64,000 nt of DNA from assembly GCA_025210795.1 (NCBI GenBank), contig JAOAQZ010000028.1, positions 1 to 64,000 of the forward strand, written 5' to 3'. Shown piece after piece: positions 16,924 through 26,332 of this stretch (positions are counted from its first letter, which is position 1; each line of letters begins with the position of its first letter). This DNA is from Cohaesibacter sp. Lineage in GTDB: Bacteria > Pseudomonadota > Alphaproteobacteria > Rhizobiales > Cohaesibacteraceae. Position numbers and translations under genes: made by a program. The notes below the pieces were generated by a model. It saw nothing but the letters and a program-made list of their open reading frames with translations. It searched no databases and was not told the origin of the DNA.

Positions 16924-18060
16924 ATGGCATTGCGTTTGAAAGGCTCTTACGGACTGGCTTTGCTGTTCAGTGCTGGCATTGCTGGTTGGTTGGCGACGGG
17001 AACTTTGGTTGTGAGCGGTCAATCTGATGAAAATGGCGCCCCCCCTCCTGCCGCTCGCACGGCGTCCGAAACAAAAGACCTGATGCGGGTGGCTGTGCAG
17101 ACTTTTTCTGCACAAACACGCAGCAATCAGCTCACTGTTCGCGGACGTACACTTGCCGATACCAAGGTTGTTGTGCGGGCCGAGACCGCTGCAATTGTTC
17201 GCTCCCGTCCCATTAGCAAAGGCCAAAAAGTCACAAAGGGCGATTTGCTTTGCCAACTTGACGTTGGCTCGCGCGAAGCTGTTCTGGCCCAAGCCAAAGC
17301 TGCTTTGGCCAAGGCTGATTTTGACCTCAATGCCAAGGAAAGGCTGAAGAAAAAAGGCTTTGCCACAACGGCAGAAATCACCTCCCTTCGGGCGGCTCGC
17401 GATTCTGCCCTTGCTCAGGTCAAAAGCGCCAATCTGGAAATGGAGCGGATCAAGATCACAGCCCCCTTCTCGGGTATTATTCAGGGGCCGCTTGCTGAAG
17501 TTGGCGACCAGCTTTCCGTTGGCGGCGCTTGCGCGACCGTAATGGACCCGGATCCGATGCTGGTTGTCGGGCAAGTCTCTGAACGTGATATTGGTAAAGT
17601 GTCTCAAGGCTTGAAAGCCGATGTCAAACTGGTCACTGGCGAGAGCAAAAGCGGTATTGTTCGCTATGTCGCAACCGCCAGCGACACCGAAACCCGGACT
17701 TTCCTTGTAGAGGTCGAAATCGACAATGCAGACAAGTCATTGCGCGATGGAGTGACGGCAACTGCCGAAATTCACTTGCCGGATAGCAAGGCCCATTTGA
17801 TGAGTCCTTCCTATATGACCCTGTCTGATTCCGGCGAAATCGGCGTGATGCGCATAGAAGGCACAAAAGCGGTCTTCACTCCGCTTTCATCCGTCAATAG
17901 TGCACCCGATGGTGTGTGGGTCTCTGGCCTGCCCGAGACGGTTACCTTGATCACCATCGGTCAGGAATATGTCAAAAGCGGACAAGAAGTCGAGCCTGTC
18001 TCTGCAAGTGACTTCAATGCAAGCAAATCTGCCGCCAAGACTGAGGATGCAAAATCATGA
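16924..18060 (+). CDS. RND efflux periplasmic adaptor (membrane fusion protein)
   Basis: A 378-residue HlyD/AcrA-like adaptor that links an RND pump to an outer-membrane channel. It has an N-terminal membrane anchor (about 8-30), then VRGRTLADTKVVVRAETAAI and the barrel/lipoyl segment KGQKVTKGDLLCQLDVGSRE. A coiled-coil hairpin follows (LAQAKAALAKADFDLNAKER ... ITSLRAARDSALAQVKSANL) with the returning lipoyl half (ITAPFSGIIQGPLAEVGDQL). It lacks a lipobox. Its stop overlaps the start of the pump gene (ATGA at 18057-18060), showing translational coupling. Confidence 0.92.
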   Translation: MALRLKGSYGLALLFSAGIAGWLATGTLVVSGQSDENGAPPPAARTASETKDLMRVAVQTFSAQTRSNQLTVRGRTLADTKVVVRAETAAIVRSRPISKGQKVTKGDLLCQLDVGSREAVLAQAKAALAKADFDLNAKERLKKKGFATTAEITSLRAARDSALAQVKSANLEMERIKITAPFSGIIQGPLAEVGDQLSVGGACATVMDPDPMLVVGQVSERDIGKVSQGLKADVKLVTGESKSGIVRYVATASDTETRTFLVEVEIDNADKSLRDGVTATAEIHLPDSKAHLMSPSYMTLSDSGEIGVMRIEGTKAVFTPLSSVNSAPDGVWVSGLPETVTLITIGQEYVKSGQEVEPVSASDFNASKSAAKTEDAKS

Positions 18061-21000
18061 ATGCCATTCTAGACACTGTCTTACGGGCACGCAGAACCGT
18101 TATGACACTCATGGTCGTTCTGGTCGCTGCCGGGATTATGAGCTATATCACCATCCCCAAGGAATCTGATCCTGATATCGATGTTCCGGTCTTTTATGTC
18201 TCTATTACCCAGAATGGCATTTCACCGGAAGATGCGGCGCGTTTGCTTATCCGCCCAATGGAAAACAAGCTGCAAAGTCTTGATGGACTGAAAGAAATTA
18301 CCGCTATTGCCTCTGAAGGGCATGCGGGCATCATTCTTGAATTCACCATCGACTTTGACAAGGATAAGGCCTTGGCCGATATCCGGGACAAGGTTGATCA
18401 GGCGCAGGCCGAATTGCCAAGTGATGCAGATGAGCCGACGATTTCAGAAACCAACTTCTCCTTGCAGCCTACAATTTATGTGACGCTGTCTGGTGAAGTG
18501 CCTGAGAGAACGCTCTATCGTCATGCTCGCCGCCTCAAAGATGAGATTGAAGGCATTTCTACGGTTCTGGAAGCCAATCTGTCCGGCCACCGTGAGGAAT
18601 TGCTGGAAGTTGAAGTCGATCTGGTGAAGCTTGAATCCTATAATGTCACCCAGCAAGAGCTGATCAATGCAGTCACGCTCAATAACCGCTTGGTGCCTGC
18701 TGGCTTTCTGGACACTGGCAAGGGGCGGTTTAACGTCAAAGTCCCCGGCCTGATCGAAGAAGCCAAGGATGTATTCTCGATTCCCATCAAGCAAAATGGT
18801 GAAGGCGTTGTCACTCTTGGTGATATCTCCACTATCAAGCGTACGTTTAAAGACCCTACCGTCATTACCCGTGTGAATGGCAAGCCGGCAATCTCCATTG
18901 AGGTCAAGAAGCGTCTTGGCACCAATATTATTGAGAATAATGAAGCCGTGCGCGCGGTGGTTCAGCAAGAAACGGCTGACTGGAATCCGGCAATCAAGGT
19001 TGATTTCATGCTGGATGAGGCCCAGCCCATCAACGAAATTCTCGGTTCGCTCCAATCCTCCATCATGACTGCAATTGCGCTGGTGATGATGCTGGTTCTG
19101 GCCGCGCTTGGTTTCCGCTCTGCTCTTTTGATTGGTATTGCCATTCCCACCTCTTTCATGCTCGGTTTTTTGATCCTTTCCGGCATCGGTATGACCGTGA
19201 ATATGATGGTGATGTTCGGCCTTGTGCTGACTGTGGGTATGCTGGTTGATGGCGCGATTGTGATTGTGGAATATGCCGACCGCAAAATTGCCGAAGGCAT
19301 GGAGCGTAAGGAAGCCTATATCCGTGCAGCCAAACTGATGTTCTGGCCCATCACCTCTTCCACTGCCACAACATTGGCGGCCTTCTTGCCCATGTTGCTG
19401 TGGCCTGGTGTATCGGGCGAATTCATGAGCTATTTGCCCATCATGGTGATCATTGTTCTGTCTGCGGCTTTGCTGACAGCGATGGTCTTCCTGCCAGTCA
19501 CTGGTGGTTTTATTGGCCGCAAGAAAGCTTCTGAAGAAGAGATGGCCAATGCGGCTCATCTCTCTGGCGGTGCGCATTTTGATCCCAAGGAAGTAACGGG
19601 CATTACCGGTGTTTATGTTCGTTTTCTGCATTGGCTTGTCTCCAAGCCGCTTGGTAATCTGCTCACCATTGGTGCTGTTTTTGGTGCAGGCTTCTTGATT
19701 GTTGGCCTGTTTGCAGAAAATAGCAAAGGCGTTGAATTCTTCGTTGAGGAAGAACCACGCCTTGCCATGGTCTATGTCTCTGCACGGGGCAATATGTCTG
19801 CCCTTGAAAGCCGTGCAATCGTCAAAGAGGTAGAGACAATCGTCCTTAAAACACCCGGTGTTCGCGATGTTGTTTCAACCTCGCATCCATCAGGTGCAAG
19901 TGGTGGTGGTTTTAGTGCCCTTGGCTCCAACAACAAGCCAAGTGATGTGATTGGCACTTTGTCTATGGAGCTGAATGACTATGCCGTTCGGCGTCAGGCC
20001 AAGGAGATTTTTGCCGATATCCGCAAAGAAGCCTCGCTCATTCCCGGAATTCGCACAGAGATCCAGAAAATTCAGGGCGGCCCTCCAACCGGCAAGGACA
20101 TCAATCTTCAGATCACTTCCTCAAGCTATGATCAGGTCTTTGAGACCACTGCCGTGATCCGTAAGCATTTTGATCAAATGAAAGGTCTGATTGAAGTTGA
20201 GGATGGACGCCCCCTGCCCGGCATTGAGCTGGAGCTGGAGATCGATCGCAAGGAAGCAGGTCGCTACAATGCCTCCATTGCGCCTGTCGGCTCTATGGTG
20301 CAGTTGGTGACCAATGGTGTGATGATTGGCAAATATCGCCCGGATGACACAGAAGATGAGGTCGAGATCCGCGTTCGCCTGCCACAAGAGCAGCGCAATA
20401 TGGATCAGCTGGATCAGCTCAAGCTTCTCACACCCAATGGTCAGGTTCCGATCAGCAACTTTGTGACGGTGGTCCCCAAGCAAAAGGTTTCTTCGGTTAC
20501 CCGCCGTGATGGATTTTATGCCATGAATGTCAAAGCTACGGTCGTGAAAGACAATGGCGTGACGGTGGATGCAAAGGTGCAGGAAGTGCAAGCCTGGCTG
20601 GATAACCAGACATGGCCAACCGGTGTGATGTTCAAATTCCGCGGTGCGGATGAAGAACAGCAGAAATCCGGTGTCTTCCTGATGAAGGCTGCAGTTGGTG
20701 CGCTGTTTATCATGGCAATGATCCTGATCACCCAGTTCAACAGCTTCTATCAGACCTTCCTGACGCTCTCGACCGTTATTCTGTCGGTCTTTGGTGTGCT
20801 GCTTGGCATGGTACTGACAGGTCAGAAATTCTCCATCATCATGACAGGTACGGGGGTTGTAGCCTTGGCCGGTATTGTTGTGAACAATGCGATTGTTCTG
20901 ATCGATACCTATAACCGCTTCCGCCATGAGGGCATGGAGATTATCGAGGCTATCGTTAAAACAGCTGCCCAGCGTATCCGCCCGATTTTGCTTACAACCA

Positions 21001-21428
21001 TCACCACCATTGCCGGGCTTATTCCGATGGCAACACAGGTCAATTTCAACTTCTTTGACCGTGTGATTTCTGTGGGCAGTATCACTGCGGCATGGTGGGT
21101 TCAGTTGTCGACAGCGGTTATCTCCGGCTTGGCATTCTCTACCTTGCTGACGCTTATTCTGATCCCGGTTCTGCTGGCCTTCCCTCAAGTCACCTTGATG
21201 CCGGCCTTGCGCCCGATTAAAAGGGGTGTCACTGGCGGTTGGAGTTGGATTGTCCGCAAAACCGGTAGCACTCCTTCTCAGAGTGACGAGCTGGTGGTTG
21301 TTGATAGCTCCAAACCGGCCACAGTTCCTGCAGAAAGCCCGGCTCCTGCAGCCGCTCCTGCTATGGCAAAACTGTCGGTTGCTGCCAATGATGCAGGGCC
21401 GCTTGGTCAAAAGCATGCAGCGGAATGA
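18057..21428 (+). CDS. RND family efflux pump inner-membrane transporter
   Basis: A 1123-residue proton-driven exporter of the AcrB/hydrophobe-amphiphile efflux family. It shows IPKESDPDIDVPVFYVSITQ near the N-terminus, twelve membrane segments in two halves, and the relay region MLVDGAIVIVEYADRKIAEG in helix 4. The usual paired aspartates (VDDAIV in AcrB) appear as Asp-Gly here, as in several environmental RND subfamilies. The second half has GIVVNNAIVLIDTYNRFRHE. The C-terminus carries an extra ~60 residues rich in Ala, Pro and Ser beyond the last helix. It is coupled to the adaptor gene; no outer-membrane factor is encoded nearby. The substrate is unknown. Confidence 0.93.
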   Translation: MNAILDTVLRARRTVMTLMVVLVAAGIMSYITIPKESDPDIDVPVFYVSITQNGISPEDAARLLIRPMENKLQSLDGLKEITAIASEGHAGIILEFTIDFDKDKALADIRDKVDQAQAELPSDADEPTISETNFSLQPTIYVTLSGEVPERTLYRHARRLKDEIEGISTVLEANLSGHREELLEVEVDLVKLESYNVTQQELINAVTLNNRLVPAGFLDTGKGRFNVKVPGLIEEAKDVFSIPIKQNGEGVVTLGDISTIKRTFKDPTVITRVNGKPAISIEVKKRLGTNIIENNEAVRAVVQQETADWNPAIKVDFMLDEAQPINEILGSLQSSIMTAIALVMMLVLAALGFRSALLIGIAIPTSFMLGFLILSGIGMTVNMMVMFGLVLTVGMLVDGAIVIVEYADRKIAEGMERKEAYIRAAKLMFWPITSSTATTLAAFLPMLLWPGVSGEFMSYLPIMVIIVLSAALLTAMVFLPVTGGFIGRKKASEEEMANAAHLSGGAHFDPKEVTGITGVYVRFLHWLVSKPLGNLLTIGAVFGAGFLIVGLFAENSKGVEFFVEEEPRLAMVYVSARGNMSALESRAIVKEVETIVLKTPGVRDVVSTSHPSGASGGGFSALGSNNKPSDVIGTLSMELNDYAVRRQAKEIFADIRKEASLIPGIRTEIQKIQGGPPTGKDINLQITSSSYDQVFETTAVIRKHFDQMKGLIEVEDGRPLPGIELELEIDRKEAGRYNASIAPVGSMVQLVTNGVMIGKYRPDDTEDEVEIRVRLPQEQRNMDQLDQLKLLTPNGQVPISNFVTVVPKQKVSSVTRRDGFYAMNVKATVVKDNGVTVDAKVQEVQAWLDNQTWPTGVMFKFRGADEEQQKSGVFLMKAAVGALFIMAMILITQFNSFYQTFLTLSTVILSVFGVLLGMVLTGQKFSIIMTGTGVVALAGIVVNNAIVLIDTYNRFRHEGMEIIEAIVKTAAQRIRPILLTTITTIAGLIPMATQVNFNFFDRVISVGSITAAWWVQLSTAVISGLAFSTLLTLILIPVLLAFPQVTLMPALRPIKRGVTGGWSWIVRKTGSTPSQSDELVVVDSSKPATVPAESPAPAAAPAMAKLSVAANDAGPLGQKHAAE

Positions 21429-21490
21429 TTGACCACCGCTTGCGGCCTAAGGGCAGCAAGCTTCACCCCACGAAATGGTCAACACCAAAA

Positions 21491-21529
21491 AGAAAGCCTG
21501 CAGGTTTAGGCCTGCAGGCTTTCTTTTTG
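21491..21529. terminator. Bidirectional terminator between the RND operon and pssA
   Basis: A perfect 14-bp stem, agaaagcctgcagg (21491-21504) and cctgcaggctttct (21511-21524), has a 6-base loop. It is flanked by T-runs on both strands, so it ends the RND operon (plus) and pssA (minus). Confidence 0.92.
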
Positions 21530-21560
21530 TCTTATCGGGGGCTGATCTGCGATAAAGCAA

Positions 21561-22475
21561 TCAGCGCGAGAGATCATCTTCATCAAAATCCTCTCCCAGA
21601 TCCACCGCACCAAACTCTTCCGCCTCACCATTCTTCATGGCCTTGTTGGTCTTATGCCAGGAGCGGGTGGCCAGCGGGATCGTGATCAAATAGCCCACAG
21701 AGATGACAGACAGGGTCACCCAAGGGTAGGAAAAGACCAGAACTACAAAGGCAACAACCCCGACAAAAAGCGGCAAGACGCGGTTTCTTGGAATACGCAC
21801 GCCAATGGTTTTTCCTGAATAGGTGGGCAAGGATGAGACAACCAAGGTAGCCACCACCAGGGTATAAACCAGCACAAGAGGTGCAAATTCGATATATTTT
21901 GGCAGGCCGATCTGCTCTAGGTAAAGCGGAAAGAGAACCAGCATGGCCCCTGCTGGAGCAGGTACACCGACAAAGAAATTCTTCTGCCAAGCAGGCTTTT
22001 TCTTGTCATCAAGCGCAACATTGAACCGCGCCAACCGCAGCACCATGGACATGGCAAAGAGCAGCGAGGCAATCCAGCCAAAGCTTGGAACTTCATGCAA
22101 GATCCAAACATGCAGGATCAAGGCAGGTGCCACACCGAAATTGACGAAATCGACAAGGGAATCAAGCTCCGCCCCAAAGCGGGATGAGCCTTTGAGCAGG
22201 CGCGCAATCCGTCCATCAAGGCCGTCCAGCAAGGCGGCAGCCACAATGGCATAGAGCGCAAATTCAAACCGCCCTTCAATGGCCATGCGCACGCCGGTCA
22301 GGCCAGCACATAAAGCCAGTAAGGTCACCAGATTGGGCGCAATCACCCGCAAAGGTACGCCCTTGATGCCGCGATGCTTCTGGTCCTTGGGATTCTTATC
22401 CTCTTCTGCCCCATTTCCTTCTGGATCAAAGGATTGGAACGGATTGGACAGGCCGCTTTCTTCTTTATCGTCCAT
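21561..22475 (-). CDS. pssA: CDP-diacylglycerol--serine O-phosphatidyltransferase
   Basis: A 304-residue inner-membrane enzyme of the CDP-alcohol phosphatidyltransferase family, making phosphatidylserine (precursor of phosphatidylethanolamine). The signature D-G-x2-A-R-x8-G-x3-D-x3-D is complete in DGRIARLLKGSSRFGAELDS followed by LVD. About eight hydrophobic segments follow. A charged, acidic N-terminal extension (~40 residues) and an acidic C-terminal tail (EEFGAVDLGEDFDEDDLSR) flank the membrane core. Phosphatidylcholine synthase is the alternative, but the sequence around APNLVTLLALCAGLTGVRMA fits bacterial PssA. psd, often adjacent in related bacteria, is not here. Confidence 0.88.
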   Translation of the reverse strand: MDDKEESGLSNPFQSFDPEGNGAEEDKNPKDQKHRGIKGVPLRVIAPNLVTLLALCAGLTGVRMAIEGRFEFALYAIVAAALLDGLDGRIARLLKGSSRFGAELDSLVDFVNFGVAPALILHVWILHEVPSFGWIASLLFAMSMVLRLARFNVALDDKKKPAWQKNFFVGVPAPAGAMLVLFPLYLEQIGLPKYIEFAPLVLVYTLVVATLVVSSLPTYSGKTIGVRIPRNRVLPLFVGVVAFVVLVFSYPWVTLSVISVGYLITIPLATRSWHKTNKAMKNGEAEEFGAVDLGEDFDEDDLSR

Positions 22476-22668
22476 TCAGTTTGTCTCTGTTGGCCTGATT
22501 GATAGCAGGACCGGTTGGAGTTTCTCCCTTCTTAGAGCATTTTTGGCCTCTATTGAACCGTGCAAGCAAGCAAACTTACTCTTTGCTCTCATTTTTCCCG
22601 CGCGCAAGGGTGGATGCAAGCATCCTTAAGCCTTATTGGAATACGATCCAAACACTTACAGAAGGGCC

Positions 22669-23310
22669 TTACCTGCCATGGGTCCGGGGGTGAGCCCCCG
22701 CATTCACCAAGAGCTGGTCGAACAGGTCTTTTTCACTTTGGGTTAAAACAACGGCTCGAGGATAAAGAGGATCACCGCGATCTTGCAGCAAGGGGCGCTG
22801 CCAGCCATCGCTTTCAGCCATGAAACGCTCAAGACCATCATGGCCGAATTTTTCCAAAAAACCCTGCATCACGGCATCGCAATAGGATTGGAGCACCGGA
22901 TACGCCTCCTGTGCCCAATGGCGATAGTCCGGCTCGCCGAGATAGATATAGGTCTCAACGCCGTGAGGGATATCAAAGCTGGTTTCAAACTCTGCGAGAT
23001 CAAAAGCGATACGTCGATAATTACGTTCGCGCTGATCCACCAGCGGCAGATGGTCTTTGTGATCAAAGATCAATAGCCCATCAATGGCACTGTCTGCATC
23101 TTTGATCACGTTAAGGGAGGTCGCCCCGCCCTGGGCGGGGTTGGCATTGCCCCCGATTTTTGAGCGCATGCGCCACTGGCGGCGGAAGCCTTGAAGACGG
23201 CCAGCCAGACCGAAACTTTCCAGATTGCGTGTGCGATCATTGACCAGTGAGCCATACCCGAAATAGGCAACCCATTGCTCGGGATCATTGAGGATTTTCT
23301 TTATTGGCAC
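22669..23310 (-). CDS. Gamma-glutamylcyclotransferase-fold protein
   Basis: A 213-residue protein with the gamma-glutamylcyclotransferase signature VAYFGYGSLVNDRTRN near the N-terminus (about 14-29), then LQGFRRQWRM. A candidate catalytic acid lies in VDQRERNYRRIAF, a position typical of the family. It probably opens gamma-glutamyl amides or is a relative of AIG2/ChaC. The start is a GTG at 23310 with a gagag ribosome site. It precedes pssA by 193 bp on the same strand. Its neighbour glutathione reductase makes a link to glutathione metabolism attractive but unproven. Confidence 0.7.
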   Translation of the reverse strand: MPIKKILNDPEQWVAYFGYGSLVNDRTRNLESFGLAGRLQGFRRQWRMRSKIGGNANPAQGGATSLNVIKDADSAIDGLLIFDHKDHLPLVDQRERNYRRIAFDLAEFETSFDIPHGVETYIYLGEPDYRHWAQEAYPVLQSYCDAVMQGFLEKFGHDGLERFMAESDGWQRPLLQDRGDPLYPRAVVLTQSEKDLFDQLLVNAGAHPRTHGR

Positions 23311-23387
23311 GGCTCTGACTCTCTTGGTAATGGACTGGCTTTGCTGGCAGGCTTGAGCCGTCAGTTTAAGGGATTAAGCGGTTCATT

Positions 23388-23990
23388 TCAAAATTGGAAT
23401 CGCATTTCTACCGTCTCCAACGAGCATTTGAGAAATGGATTATAGGTGGCTTGCCGCCGGTACTCGCAAAAACCATTTTTATGATAGAAAGCCAGTGCCC
23501 TTTGGTTTGCGGCCAAAACTTGTAGCTGGATAGAGCTATGGCCATATTGCTTTGATTTATCAATTACATCTCGAATAAGAGGGGATGCCACTCCCTGCCC
23601 CTGCCACTGGGGAGAGACCCATAAATCAGTAAGATCCGCAGGCTGCCCCACCGGCAGATCAAGCACATAAAAACCGGTAATCTGTCCGCCAAGATCGGCA
23701 CAGAATAGAAAGCTCGGCTCTCCCTTGGCCTTGACGCAGTCATCGGCCTTTTCTCTATCCGCACCTGACTGCACAAGCGAGAGTGAGCTGGCCGAAAGTG
23801 ATGCTGGAGCAGTTTTTTCCGCATTCAAATGGGCAAATAAAAGCCCCCGGAACGCCTCTTCCATTAAGAGAAGCTCCGAAGGGCTGATTGTCTCCAACAA
23901 AGGGGCAATTGAGGAAATCCAGGCGGCCATTCCCACCTGGGTGACCGTCTCCAGTTCGCTTTTTTGCACTGGCCGGATTGTCAAAGGCAT
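23388..23990 (-). CDS. GNAT family N-acetyltransferase
   Basis: A 200-residue GNAT protein. The core appears in the second half: ITGFYVLDLPVGQPADLTDL, the acetyl-CoA binding loop WVSPQWQGQGVASPLIRDVI, and LQVLAANQRALAFYHKNGFC. The N-terminal half is a longer helical segment with ETISPSELLLMEEAFRGLLF. The substrate is unknown. The start at 23990 follows gaagggcaagac and lies 27 bp after the gor stop, so it is likely co-transcribed with gor. Confidence 0.85.
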   Translation of the reverse strand: MPLTIRPVQKSELETVTQVGMAAWISSIAPLLETISPSELLLMEEAFRGLLFAHLNAEKTAPASLSASSLSLVQSGADREKADDCVKAKGEPSFLFCADLGGQITGFYVLDLPVGQPADLTDLWVSPQWQGQGVASPLIRDVIDKSKQYGHSSIQLQVLAANQRALAFYHKNGFCEYRRQATYNPFLKCSLETVEMRFQF

Positions 23991-24017
23991 GGTCTTGCCC
24001 TTCTCTTCCTCTCATTT

Positions 24018-25397
24018 TTATCCCTGTTTGCGGATTTTGGTGGTCGGCTCCTTCATGGTCACCAATTCTTCCGCAGCGGTTGGATGCACGGCCATGGTTG
24101 CATCAAAATCCGCCTTGGTGGCTCCCATTTTAACAGCAATACCCAGAAGCTGGGACATCTCGCCAGAAACCGGCCCCAGAATATGACAGCCAAGCACCTT
24201 ATCGCTGTCGGCATCAATGATGAGCTTCATCAGCATCTTTTCATCATTGCCTGCCAGAGTGTTTTTCATCGGGCGGAATTTAGCCATATAGATATCAAGG
24301 TTATCATAAGCCGCTTCAGCCTCGGTCTGCGTCAGGCCAACAGTGCCAATTTCTGGCTGGGTGAAGACCGCTGTCGGAATGTCCTTATAATCAATCACGG
24401 TGGGATTGTCGTTAAACAGGGTTTCGACCAATGCAGCCCCTTCACGAATGGCAACGGGGGTCAAGTTGACCCGATTGGTGACATCTCCCACCGCATAAAC
24501 ATGGTCAACATTGGTGCGGTTATGTTCATCCACCTTGATGGCACCGGCCTTGTCCATTTCCACGCCAAGGCGCTCAAGCCCCAGCCCTTCGGTATAGGGA
24601 GAGCGGCCAATGGCTGACAGCACCTGATCGGCCTTGAGGACTGAGCCTTTGGCGGTATGGACGGTCAGCCCATCATCATCCTTGTCGATCTTCTCGATCA
24701 CATCTTCGCAGATGACTTTCACGCCCTGCTTTTCCATTTCTTCGTGCAAGGTGGCACGTACGTCATCATCAAAGCCGCGCAGAATTTCCTCGCCGCGATA
24801 GAGCACCGTTGTATCCACGCCAAGGCCGTTGAAAATACCGGCAAATTCCAGCGCGATATAGCCGCCACCGACAACAACCACCCGCTCGGGCTTGTCTTCA
24901 AGGTGAAAGACCTCGTTGGAGGTGATCATATGCTCCGCACCGGGCAAATTCTGGGCAAAGTTGGGGCGACCACCTGTTGCGATCAGAATATGTTTTGCGG
25001 TGACATGGCGATCTTCACCAATCAGGCGCACTCTGTGAGGGGCTTCCAGCTCGGCGCGAGAATGGATGATTTCTACATTATGGCGCTCAAGATTTTGCAT
25101 ATAGAGGCCATTGAGACGATCAATTTCCGCATCTTTGCGCGCAATCAGGGTTTTCCAGTCAAAACTGGTCTCGCCAACGCTCCAGCCAAAACCAGCACTG
25201 TCTTTGAAATCGTGAGCAAATTTAGAGGCATAGCCCATCAGTTTTTTGGGCACGCAGCCACGGATAACGCAGGTGCCGCCAACCCGGTATTCCTCGGCGA
25301 TGGCCACCTTGGCGCCATAGGTCGCTGCCATGCGGGCTGCACGAACGCCGCCAGACCCTGCCCCGATCACAAACAGATCATAATCAAATTCACTCAT
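24018..25397 (-). CDS. gor: Glutathione-disulfide reductase
   Basis: A 459-residue FAD-dependent disulfide oxidoreductase reducing GSSG with NADPH. The FAD loop is FVIGAGSGGVRAARMAATYG. The redox disulfide sits in GGTCVIRGCVPKK (C-x4-C). The nucleotide loop is VVVGGGYIALEFAGIFNGLG. The C-terminal His-Glu pair is in AVHPTAAEELV. Start 25397 follows agaggcaagaaa. In many Rhizobiales gor follows rpiA and a DUF2059 gene, as here. Confidence 0.92.
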   Translation of the reverse strand: MSEFDYDLFVIGAGSGGVRAARMAATYGAKVAIAEEYRVGGTCVIRGCVPKKLMGYASKFAHDFKDSAGFGWSVGETSFDWKTLIARKDAEIDRLNGLYMQNLERHNVEIIHSRAELEAPHRVRLIGEDRHVTAKHILIATGGRPNFAQNLPGAEHMITSNEVFHLEDKPERVVVVGGGYIALEFAGIFNGLGVDTTVLYRGEEILRGFDDDVRATLHEEMEKQGVKVICEDVIEKIDKDDDGLTVHTAKGSVLKADQVLSAIGRSPYTEGLGLERLGVEMDKAGAIKVDEHNRTNVDHVYAVGDVTNRVNLTPVAIREGAALVETLFNDNPTVIDYKDIPTAVFTQPEIGTVGLTQTEAEAAYDNLDIYMAKFRPMKNTLAGNDEKMLMKLIIDADSDKVLGCHILGPVSGEMSQLLGIAVKMGATKADFDATMAVHPTAAEELVTMKEPTTKIRKQG

Positions 25398-25724
25398 TTT
25401 CTTGCCTCTTGCTCTTACCATTTGCCCAATGTTTGGAAAGCTTGGACCAGCAATGAAGAACATCATTCGCCATTGCTGGTCCAACTCTCATTCGCACGCT
25501 CTTATGTCAGGCTCTTTAATCCACCAATTAAGAAACGCTCTAGCCAACATAAGCAAGTGCGCAAACATTTAAAGCCCTTAAGCGGGATAAATGGTCACAG
25601 AGCCATCACAAAGACGCGAACAAAAAAACGCAGCATGCTTTTGCCTGCATACTGCGTTTTTACCTTGTAGCGCACGCTTCTTCCATCAACAGAAGAAGCG
25701 CCGGAGAAGCCCTAGCGCAATGGC
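25398..25724. other. Intergenic region with terminator hairpins after the DUF2059 gene
   Basis: 327 bp without a gene. On the minus strand, just after the DUF2059 stop, come a stem cgcttctt / aagaagcg (25675-25700) and then a stronger one, aaaaacgcag / ctgcgttttt (25624-25661). The second is followed by a T-run towards lower coordinates and is an intrinsic terminator. The rest should carry the gor promoter. Confidence 0.65.
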
Positions 25725-26228
25725 TTAGAATTTATGGCCTTTTTTCTCCAGCTCAGCTTTGGCTGCAGTCACCATTTCTGCAGTGATTGTCTGACTGAAA
25801 GACTGGATGGCACCGATAGATTCGCCAATAACACGAGCCTGATAATTGGCCATTTTTTGGCCGGCGTCGGTATTGAAAAAGGCCAGAATTTCTTTCAGTT
25901 CATTTTCCTTGAAATAGGAAGCCCAAACGGTTGCGACAGATTCTGTCATTCTGGAACCGTCGTCATAGAAAGGCTTGGCAGCATTCTCAACGGCAGCCGA
26001 GATGTCTTTTTCAAGGGCTGGATTTTGGCGGATCAGCCAGATTTTGGCATTCTTCTTAATCAGATCAATCTGTGCTTTCACGGTCGGCATGGTGCCAGTT
26101 GCTTCAACCACTGCAACAGCGGCTTGCAGATGTGTGTCCTTTGCTGTGTCTTGGGCAAAGGCAGCTGATGAGAGAGAGCCAAAGGCGATAGCGCCAGAAA
26201 CTAAAGCTGCACACAAGGTTGATTTCAT
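25725..26228 (-). CDS. DUF2059 secreted protein
   Basis: A 167-residue exported protein with a signal peptide (MKSTLCAALVSGAIAFGSLS, cleavage after AAFA). The DUF2059 pattern is present: an all-helical domain with VWASYFKENELKEILAFFNT, DAGQKMANYQARVI and a basic C-terminus. The domain's function is not established. It is commonly found between rpiA and gor in Rhizobiales, as here, probably as the second gene after rpiA (105 bp apart). Confidence 0.85.
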   Translation of the reverse strand: MKSTLCAALVSGAIAFGSLSSAAFAQDTAKDTHLQAAVAVVEATGTMPTVKAQIDLIKKNAKIWLIRQNPALEKDISAAVENAAKPFYDDGSRMTESVATVWASYFKENELKEILAFFNTDAGQKMANYQARVIGESIGAIQSFSQTITAEMVTAAKAELEKKGHKF

Positions 26229-26332
26229 TTGTCTATTGTCCTCTTGATCCGTTAAAGAAGCCTATTGCTCCCGTTGGATTTTCCATTTGGGCAGCCAGTG
26301 CCGGCGCCCCTCTTCATTTTTGGCTGATGACC

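Noticed and set aside
18444..19631. 395-codon minus-strand frame inside the RND pump gene
   Set aside because: Shadow of a clear RND transporter; the product is His/Gln-rich and has no domain.
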